A DNA stretch of 64,000 bases from the NCBI GenBank assembly GCA_002551355.1, contig NTHE01000034.1:1-64000 (forward strand), read 5' to 3'. Below the pieces are notes generated by a model that was given only the letters and a program-made list of their open reading frames with translations, ran no database searches and was not told the DNA's origin. The position numbers were made by a program, and so were the translations under genes. Of this stretch, positions 58,148 to 64,000 are shown one piece after another (within the stretch, counting starts at the first letter, position 1; every line of letters begins with the position of its first letter). Source of the stretch: Streptomyces sp. man185 (GTDB lineage Bacteria > Actinomycetota > Actinomycetes > Streptomycetales > Streptomycetaceae).

Positions 58148-61100
58148 TGGTCGCCGCCTCCATCATCTTCTCGGTGGTCTCCTGCTCGGAGAGACCGGCG
58201 AGCTCAGCGGCGTCCTTGGCGGCGAGCACTGCCTTGTACGTGGACGGGATGATCTTGCTGAAGCGGGTCACCGCGGTGTCCCACTCGGCGAGAAGCTTCT
58301 CCGCGACGGTGGAGCCGGTCTCCTCGTGGTGGCGGCGCACGACGTCGTGCAGCCACTGCCTGTCGGTGTCGTCCAGCTCCTCGACCGCGCCGAGGTTGCC
58401 GACGTTGACGTCGTCCCGGTTCAGGTCGATGACGTACGCGACACCGCCCGACATGCCGGCTGCGAAGTTGCGGCCGGTCTCGCCGAGGACGACCGCGTGG
58501 CCGCCGGTCATGTACTCGCAGCCGTGGTCGCCGACGCCCTCGGAGACGACCAGCGCACCGGAGTTGCGGACGCAGAAGCGTTCGCCGGTGCGGCCGCGGA
58601 GGAAGATCTCGCCGCCGGTGGCTCCGTAGCCGATGGTGTTGCCGGCGATGGTGGAGTACTCGGCGAGGTGGTCGGCGCCCCGGTCCGGGCGGACGATCAC
58701 GCGGCCGCCGGAGAGACCCTTGCCGACGTAGTCGTTGGCGTCGCCCTCCAGGCGCAGGGTGACCCCGCGCGGGAGGAAGGCGCCGAAGGACTGGCCGGCC
58801 GAGCCGGTGAAGGTGATGTCGATGGTGTTCTCGGGCAGGCCCGCACCGCCGAACTTCTTGGTCACCTCGTGGCCGAGCATGGTGCCGACGGTCCGGTTGA
58901 TGTTGCGGATGGCGACCTGGGCGCGGACCGGCTGGGCGGCCTCGGGGCTTATCGCGCCGAGCGCGTCGGCGGCCAGCTTGATCAGCTGGTTGTCGAGCGC
59001 CTTCGTCAGACCGTGGTCCTGCTCGATGATCCGGTGGCGGACCGCGCCCTCGGGCAGCTCGGGCACGTGGAAGAGCGGGGCGAGGTCGAGGCCCTGCGCC
59101 TTCCAGTGGGTGATCGCCCGGTCGGTGTCGAGGAGTTCGGCGTGGCCGACGGCCTCCTCGATGGAGCGGAAGCCCAGCTCGGCGAGGATCTCGCGGACCT
59201 CTTCGGCGATGAACTCGAAGAAGTTGACGACGTACTCGGCCTTGCCGGAGAACCGACTCCGCAGGACCGGGTTCTGGGTGGCGATGCCGACCGGGCAGGT
59301 GTCCAGGTGGCAGACGCGCATCATGACGCAGCCGGAGACGACGAGCGGCGCGGTCGCGAAACCGAACTCCTCGGCGCCCAACAACGCGGCGATGACGACG
59401 TCGCGGCCGGTCTTGAGCTGGCCGTCGGTCTGCACGACGATGCGGTCGCGCAGGCCGTTGAGCAGCAGGGTCTGCTGGGTCTCGGCGAGGCCGAGCTCCC
59501 AGGGGCCGCCCGCGTGCTTGAGCGAGGTGAGCGGGGACGCGCCCGTTCCGCCGTCGTGGCCGGAGATGAGGACGACGTCCGCGTGGGCCTTGGAGACACC
59601 GGCGGCGACCGTGCCGACGCCGACCTCGGAGACCAGCTTCACGTGGATCCGCGCCTGCGGGTTCGCGTTCTTCAGGTCGTGGATCAGCTGGGCGAGGTCT
59701 TCGATGGAGTAGATGTCGTGGTGCGGCGGCGGCGAGATGAGGCCGACGCCGGGCGTCGAGTGACGCGTCTTGGCGACCCACGGGTAGACCTTGTGGCCGG
59801 GCAGCTGGCCGCCCTCGCCGGGCTTGGCGCCCTGGGCCATCTTGATCTGGATGTCGTCCGCGTTGACCAGGTATTCGCTGGTCACACCGAAGCGGCCGGA
59901 GGCGACCTGCTTGATGGAGGAGCGGCGCGCCGGGTCGTACAGGCGGTCCGGGTCCTCGCCGCCCTCGCCGGTGTTGGACTTGCCGCCGAGCTGGTTCATC
60001 GCGATGGCGAGCGTCTCGTGCGCCTCGCGGGAGATGGAGCCGTAGGACATGGCGCCGGTGGAGAAGCGCTTGACGATCTCGGAGGCGGGCTCGACCTCGT
60101 CGAGGGAGATCGGCTCGCGGCCGGAGTCGAAGCCGAAGAGGCCGCGGAGCGTCATGAGGCGCTCGGACTGCTCGTTCACCCGGTCCGTGTACTGCTTGAA
60201 GATGTCGTAGCGCCGGTTGCGGGTGGCGTGCTGGAGGCGGAAGACCGTCTCCGGGTCGAACAGGTGCGGTTCGCCCTCGCGCCGCCACTGGTACTCGCCG
60301 CCGATCTCCAGCGCGCGGTGCGAGGCCGCGATGCCGGATGCGGGGTACGCCTTGGTGTGCCGGGCGGCGACCTCCTTGGCGACGACGTCCAGTCCGGCGC
60401 CGCCGATCTTGGTGGCGGTGCCGTTGAAGTACGTCGCGACGAAGGCCTCGTCCAGGCCGACGGCCTCGAAGACCTGGGCGCCGCGGTAGGAGGCGACGGT
60501 GGAGATGCCCATCTTGGACATGACCTTCAGGACGCCCTTGCCGAGCGCGTAGATCAGGTTCCGGATGGCCTGCTCGGCCTCGATGTTCTCGATGAAGGTG
60601 CCGGCGCGGACCAGGTCCTCGACGGACTCCATCGCGAGGTACGGGTTGACCGCGGCCGCGCCGTAACCGATGAGCAGGGCGACGTGGTGGACCTCGCGGA
60701 CGTCCCCGGCCTCGACCAGCAGGCCCACCTGGGTGCGCTGCTTGGTGCGGATGAGGTGGTGGTGGACGGCGGAGGTGAGCAGCAGCGAGGGGATCGGCGC
60801 GTGCTCGGCGTCGGAGTGCCGGTCGGAGAGGACGATGAGGCGGGCGCCGTCCTCGATGGCGGCGTCGACCTCGGTACAGATCTTCTCCAGCCGCGCGGCC
60901 AGCGCGTCACCGCCGCCGCTGACCCGGTAGAGGCCGGAGAGGGTGGCGGCGCGCATGCCCGGCATGTCGCCGTCGGCGTTGATGTGTATCAGCTTGGCGA
61001 GCTCGTCGTTGTCGATCACCGGGAAGGGCAGCGTGACGCTGCGGGCCGCGGCGGCGGTCGGCTCCAGGATGTTGCCCTGGGGGCCGAGCGAGGAGCGCAG

Positions 61101-62699
61101 CGAGGTGACGAGCTCCTCGCGGATGGCGTCCAGCGGCGGGTTGGTGACCTGGGCGAAGAGCTGGGTGAAGTAGTCGAAGAGCAGCCGGGGGCGCTCGGAG
61201 AGCGCGGCGATCGGCGAGTCGGTGCCCATGGAGCCGAGCGGTTCGCCCGCGGTGCGGGCCATCGGCGCGAGGATGACGCGGAGCTCTTCCTCGGTGTAGC
61301 CGAAGGTCTGCTGGCGGCGGGTGACCGAGGCGTGGGTGTGCACGATGTGCTCGCGCTCGGGCAGGTCGCTCAGCTCGATCTCGCCGGTCTCCAGCCACTC
61401 CTGGTAGGGCTGCTCGGCGGCGAGGGACGCCTTGATCTCGTCGTCCTCGATGATGCGGTGCTCGGCGGTGTCGACGAGGAACATCCTGCCGGGCTGGAGG
61501 CGGCCCTTGCGGACGACCTTCGCGGGGTCGATGTCGAGGACGCCGACCTCGGACGAGAGCACGACGAGGCCGTCGTCGGTGACCCAGTAGCGGCCGGGGC
61601 GCAGCCCGTTGCGGTCGAGGACCGCGCCGACCTGGACGCCGTCGGTGAAGGTGACACAGGCCGGGCCGTCCCAGGGCTCCATCATCGCGGAGTGGTACTG
61701 GTAGAAGGCGCGCCGGGCCGGGTCCATGGAGTCGTGGTTCTCCCACGCCTCGGGGACCATCATCAGCACCGCGTGCGGCAGCGACCGGCCTCCGAGGTGG
61801 AGCAGCTCCAGGACCTCGTCGAAGGAGGCCGAGTCGGAGGCGTCCGGGGTGCAGACGGGGAAGATCCGGTCGAGCTGCGCCTGTCCGAAGAGCTCGGAGG
61901 CGAGCTGGGACTCGCGGGCCTTCATCCAGTTGCGGTTGCCCTTGACCGTGTTGATCTCACCGTTGTGCGCGACGAAGCGGTACGGGTGGGCCAGCGGCCA
62001 GCTCGGGAAGGTGTTGGTGGAGAAGCGGGAGTGGACCAGCGCGACCGTGGAGGCGAAGCGGCGGTCGGAGAGGTCCGGGAAGAACGGCTCCAGCTGCCCG
62101 GTGGTGAGCATGCCCTTGTAGACGATGGTGCGGGCGGAGAGCGAGGGGAAGTACACCCCGGCCTCACGCTCGGCACGCTTGCGCAGGACGAACGCCTTGC
62201 GGTCCAGGACGATGCCGGTGGACTCGCCGTCGGCGACGAAGACCTGGCGGAACTCGGGCATGGTGGCGCGGGCGCCGCTGCCGAGAAGTTCGGGGGTGAC
62301 CGGGACGTCGCGCCAGCCGAGGACCTTCAGGCCCTCCTGCGTGGCGATCTTCTCGATCGTGCGGACGGCCTCGGCGGAGTCGTCCGCCGGGAGGAAGGCG
62401 ATGCCCACGGCATACGAGCCGGCCTCGGGAAGCTCGAAAGGGGTCTCGGCGCGCAGGAAGGCGTCCGGGACCTGGCACAGGATGCCGGCGCCGTCGCCGG
62501 AGTCGGGCTCGGAGCCGGTGGCGCCGCGGTGTTCGAGGTTGCGCAGTACGGTCAGCGCCTGCTCGACCAGCTCATGGCTGGCCACACCGGTCAGAGTGGC
62601 CACGAACCCGACGCCACAGGCGTCGTGCTCGTTACGGGGGTCGTACATCCCCTGCTGGGCGGGGCGACCGTCCATGGGCGACCAGGCGTCGATACGCAT
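58140..62699 (-). CDS. gltB: glutamate synthase (NADPH) large subunit
   Basis: GOGAT alpha subunit of 1519 residues making glutamate from glutamine and 2-oxoglutarate. A short propeptide ends at Cys-28 in NEHDACGVGF, the N-terminal nucleophile of the glutaminase domain (about 28-430). The central and FMN-binding domains follow (GRFGVTSEYLVNADDIQIKM, KLVSEVGVGTVAAGVSKAHA). A 3Fe-4S cluster motif CVMMRVCHLDTCPVG occurs in the synthase domain. The C-terminal GXGXG beta-helix contains GKGLSGGRVIVRPD. Complete and intact. Promoter region holds direct repeats and a possible GlnR-type box. First gene of the gltBD operon. Confidence 0.96.
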   Translation of the reverse strand: MRIDAWSPMDGRPAQQGMYDPRNEHDACGVGFVATLTGVASHELVEQALTVLRNLEHRGATGSEPDSGDGAGILCQVPDAFLRAETPFELPEAGSYAVGIAFLPADDSAEAVRTIEKIATQEGLKVLGWRDVPVTPELLGSGARATMPEFRQVFVADGESTGIVLDRKAFVLRKRAEREAGVYFPSLSARTIVYKGMLTTGQLEPFFPDLSDRRFASTVALVHSRFSTNTFPSWPLAHPYRFVAHNGEINTVKGNRNWMKARESQLASELFGQAQLDRIFPVCTPDASDSASFDEVLELLHLGGRSLPHAVLMMVPEAWENHDSMDPARRAFYQYHSAMMEPWDGPACVTFTDGVQVGAVLDRNGLRPGRYWVTDDGLVVLSSEVGVLDIDPAKVVRKGRLQPGRMFLVDTAEHRIIEDDEIKASLAAEQPYQEWLETGEIELSDLPEREHIVHTHASVTRRQQTFGYTEEELRVILAPMARTAGEPLGSMGTDSPIAALSERPRLLFDYFTQLFAQVTNPPLDAIREELVTSLRSSLGPQGNILEPTAAAARSVTLPFPVIDNDELAKLIHINADGDMPGMRAATLSGLYRVSGGGDALAARLEKICTEVDAAIEDGARLIVLSDRHSDAEHAPIPSLLLTSAVHHHLIRTKQRTQVGLLVEAGDVREVHHVALLIGYGAAAVNPYLAMESVEDLVRAGTFIENIEAEQAIRNLIYALGKGVLKVMSKMGISTVASYRGAQVFEAVGLDEAFVATYFNGTATKIGGAGLDVVAKEVAARHTKAYPASGIAASHRALEIGGEYQWRREGEPHLFDPETVFRLQHATRNRRYDIFKQYTDRVNEQSERLMTLRGLFGFDSGREPISLDEVEPASEIVKRFSTGAMSYGSISREAHETLAIAMNQLGGKSNTGEGGEDPDRLYDPARRSSIKQVASGRFGVTSEYLVNADDIQIKMAQGAKPGEGGQLPGHKVYPWVAKTRHSTPGVGLISPPPHHDIYSIEDLAQLIHDLKNANPQARIHVKLVSEVGVGTVAAGVSKAHADVVLISGHDGGTGASPLTSLKHAGGPWELGLAETQQTLLLNGLRDRIVVQTDGQLKTGRDVVIAALLGAEEFGFATAPLVVSGCVMMRVCHLDTCPVGIATQNPVLRSRFSGKAEYVVNFFEFIAEEVREILAELGFRSIEEAVGHAELLDTDRAITHWKAQGLDLAPLFHVPELPEGAVRHRIIEQDHGLTKALDNQLIKLAADALGAISPEAAQPVRAQVAIRNINRTVGTMLGHEVTKKFGGAGLPENTIDITFTGSAGQSFGAFLPRGVTLRLEGDANDYVGKGLSGGRVIVRPDRGADHLAEYSTIAGNTIGYGATGGEIFLRGRTGERFCVRNSGALVVSEGVGDHGCEYMTGGHAVVLGETGRNFAAGMSGGVAYVIDLNRDDVNVGNLGAVEELDDTDRQWLHDVVRRHHEETGSTVAEKLLAEWDTAVTRFSKIIPSTYKAVLAAKDAAELAGLSEQETTEKMMEAATNG

Positions 62700-62831
62700 C
62701 GGCTCTCCCGTCGTCGTCGTGGCATTTGCGGTGCCGAGGGACGACGTTGGCCCTCTGCGAAATTTCGTGCAGGTTACATGATGGGGCGCTTCTCAAGAAG
62801 CGGAAGGCTTGTTCCAACATACGGACACCGT

Positions 62832-62874
62832 GGTGACCGGAAGTGACTGGGTGACCAGAGATGACCGGCTGACC
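62832..62874 (-). promoter_or_regulatory. 18-bp direct-repeat array upstream of gltB
   Basis: On the minus strand GGTCA/AGTCA cores begin every 8 then 10 bp (five cores), forming about 2.5 copies of an 18-bp unit (GGTCAnCCnGTCAnnnnn). Tandem half-sites spaced this way suggest cooperative binding by an OmpR-type regulator, for example one related to PhoP or GlnR. It lies 133-175 bp before the gltB start. Confidence 0.4.
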
Positions 62875-62975
62875 AGAGGGTGGGTCGCTGTCGGAACGAT
62901 CGGCGCCCGGGAGTCGCAGAGAGCAGGCGTCGTTGCCTGCGGTGCTTACGGCTCTTGCCCGGTGGTCGAGTGAAC

Positions 62976-62991
62976 GAAACCACCGAGTAAC
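62976..62991. promoter_or_regulatory. GlnR-like half box upstream of gltB
   Basis: GAAACCACCGAGTAAC reads GAAAC-n6-GTAAC, the b/a core of the published Streptomyces GlnR box (gTnAC-n6-GaAAC repeated). The outer a1 and b2 elements are poor (GTCGA, TTATG). It lies 277 bp from the gltB ATG, far for direct control unless transcription starts well upstream. Confidence 0.35.
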
Positions 62992-63121
62992 GGCTACTTA
63001 TGTGTAGCGCTGCATAGTGTCTCATTTTACGGCCGTGGAGCCCGTCACGCCCAGTGGGCGGCGCCAAGACGTACGTCACACGGGTTGCCGGGGCGTTGCG
63101 CCGATCGGGCGGCCCGGTTAC

Positions 63122-63140
63122 GCCGTCGTCACCCGACGGC
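63122..63140 (-). terminator. short hairpin overlapping the VIT1/CCC1 gene stop
   Basis: 7-bp stem GCCGTCG/CGACGGC (63122-63128 with 63134-63140), partly inside the last codons. Weak candidate terminator. Confidence 0.35.
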
Positions 63141-63860
63141 GACACCGAACAGCGTGCCCAGCGCGTACGTCATCGCGGCGGCGGCGCCGCCGAGTGCGAG
63201 CTGGCGCAGTCCGCTGAACCACCAGCTGCGGGCCGTCACCCGGGCCACGACCGCGCCGCAGCCGAAGAGCCCGAGGAGCGCGAGCAGCACGGCGGGCCAC
63301 AGGGCGCTCGCGCCGAGGAGGTAGGGCAGGACGGGCAGCAGGGCGCCCAGCGCGAAGGCGCCGAACGAGGAGACGGCGGCCACCAGCGGCGAGGGCAGGT
63401 CGCTCGGGTCGATGCCGAGCTCCTCGCGGGCGTGGATCTCCAGCGCCTGCTCCGGGTCGCGCGACAGCTGCCGGGCGACCTCGCGGGCCAGCGGGGCGTC
63501 CACGCCCCGGGACTCGTAGAGCGCGGCCAGCTCGGCCATCTCGTCCTTGGGGTGCTTGCGCAGCTCCCGGCGCTCGACGTCCAGCTCGGCCTCGACCAGC
63601 TCGCGCTGCGAGGCGACGGAGGTGTACTCGCCCGCCGCCATGGAGAAGGCCCCGGCGGCCAGCCCCGCGAGCCCGGTGATCACTATGGTCTGCTGGGACA
63701 CCGCACCGCCGGCGACCCCGGTCATCAGGGCGAGGTTGGAGACCAGTCCGTCCATCGCGCCGAAGACGGCGGGGCGCAGCCAGCCGCCGTTCACGTCCCG
63801 GTGGGTGTGGTTGTCCCGGTGCGCCTCGTGCAGAACGGCGTCGGTCTCGATGATGGCCAC
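63129..63860 (-). CDS. VIT1/CCC1-family metal transporter
   Basis: Membrane protein of 243 residues of the VIT1/CCC1 family (iron or manganese). The N-terminal region has LHEAHRDNHTHRDVNGGWLR, then the family motif AVFGAMDGLVSNLALMTGVAG in TM1 and GAFSMAAGEYTSVASQRELVEAE between TM2 and the cytoplasmic domain. The Glu-rich metal-binding helix (EAELDVERRELRKHPKDEMAE) and three further TMs complete the fold. The start is GTG 63860 with GGGGAG upstream. Bacterial members export or store excess iron/manganese. An iron-box-like sequence lies 73-91 bp upstream, fitting metal control. Confidence 0.87.
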   Translation of the reverse strand: MAIIETDAVLHEAHRDNHTHRDVNGGWLRPAVFGAMDGLVSNLALMTGVAGGAVSQQTIVITGLAGLAAGAFSMAAGEYTSVASQRELVEAELDVERRELRKHPKDEMAELAALYESRGVDAPLAREVARQLSRDPEQALEIHAREELGIDPSDLPSPLVAAVSSFGAFALGALLPVLPYLLGASALWPAVLLALLGLFGCGAVVARVTARSWWFSGLRQLALGGAAAAMTYALGTLFGVAVG

Positions 63861-63932
63861 GACTCGCTACTCCCCAGCTGAGTACAACTATCGACAAAGT
63901 CCAAACTACGCTGTTCGAGTCGTCGCCGCCAG

Positions 63933-63951
63933 GAAGGCAAGGCTGCCCTAC
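63933..63951. promoter_or_regulatory. iron-box-like sequence upstream of the VIT1/CCC1 gene
   Basis: GAAGGCAAGGCTGCCCTAC matches the DmdR/IdeR iron box TTAGGTTAGGCTAACCTAA at 12 of 19 positions by my count. AGGCTGCCCT recurs inverted at 63974-63983, forming a wide symmetric pair. Right edge of the window: it could equally serve a gene lying beyond position 64000. Confidence 0.4.
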
Positions 63952-64000
63952 GACCCCTCTGACCTGCGAAGAAAGGGCAGCCTCAGCTATCTCGGCCGTC

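Larger units (their letters stand above)
62700..63128 (-). promoter_or_regulatory. 429-bp gltB upstream region
   Basis: No gene is supported. Read toward gltB it holds a GAAAC-n6-GTAAC box (62976-62991), a short hairpin near 62922-62940 (GCAGGC/GCCTGC) and an array of GGTCA direct repeats (62832-62874). It also has a TTGAGA hexamer at about 62794 without a well-spaced -10. It looks like a long regulated promoter or leader. Confidence 0.5.

Noticed and set aside
58074..62846. Very long open frame antisense to gltB, and similar long antisense frames over hrpB, polA and the FdhF gene
   Set aside because: Caused by extreme G+C at third positions; translations are low-complexity with no family resemblance, while the opposite strand codes for clear conserved enzymes.

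Overview
The window is high-G+C actinobacterial chromosome and almost certainly Streptomyces. Codon third positions are nearly all G or C. GTG starts and 1-8 nt stop/start overlaps are common. Several families are typical of the genus: a 45-residue SPW_0924-type peptide, a DUF4184 protein, a PdtaR-like ANTAR regulator and a KstR2-like TetR. The order polA ... livKHMGF - ANTAR regulator - pyk ... gltBD recalls the conserved chromosome core of this genus. This is from memory; no search was run.

Layout. 1-12.3 kb is housekeeping and surface functions: a 5'-truncated hrpB helicase, a DUF3068 membrane protein, a tiny membrane peptide, a secreted lytic transglycosylase, a DUF4184 membrane protein, polA, an FdhF/YdeP molybdopterin oxidoreductase and a PaaI-type thioesterase. 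12.3-18.6 kb is a complete branched-chain amino-acid ABC transporter operon (livK-livH-livM-livG-livF) with a strong hairpin between the binding protein and the permeases. 18.6-24.2 kb has an ANTAR response regulator, an unusual short-variable-arm tRNA with anticodon CAA, a broken LAGLIDADG-like remnant, pyruvate kinase, a SIMPL protein and a secreted 5'-nucleotidase.

24.2-30.5 kb is accessory. It holds an orphan hypothetical gene, an internally deleted IS, a methyltransferase, and an IS5-family element with a -1 frameshift. The IS5-family element abuts the stop codon of a two-gene desA/desB-like pair (PLP decarboxylase plus N-hydroxylating monooxygenase), which faces a divergent ArsR regulator. 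30.5-41.5 kb returns to scattered metabolic genes: pepN, an aquaporin, chorismate mutase, AraC plus a GH35 beta-galactosidase, a trypsin-like protease, a zincin with a zinc ribbon, an ankyrin protein and a VOC-GNAT fusion.

41.6-53.6 kb is the most coherent system. It looks like the KstR2-type pathway that breaks down the last two steroid rings (HIP pathway): an Rv3548c-like SDR, echA20-, ipdA-, ipdB- and ipdC-like genes, then a fadA6-like thiolase, a kstR2-like TetR, a second SDR and two acyl-CoA dehydrogenases. It is split in the middle by a DEAD-box helicase and a cold-shock protein gene. Two divergent promoter regions carry the same 18-bp inverted repeat (CTAnCAA-N4-TTGnTAG), one in each half, which argues that the halves form one regulon. 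No HIP-CoA ligase (fadD3) is seen in the window.

53.6-64 kb carries a PPOX-fold protein, a HutD-like protein, a vWA protein, a rhomboid protease with a zinc-binding head, glutamate synthase gltB-gltD with a 430-bp leader rich in direct repeats, and a VIT1/CCC1-type metal transporter with an iron-box-like sequence upstream. No rRNA, CRISPR array, prophage or large biosynthetic cluster was seen.
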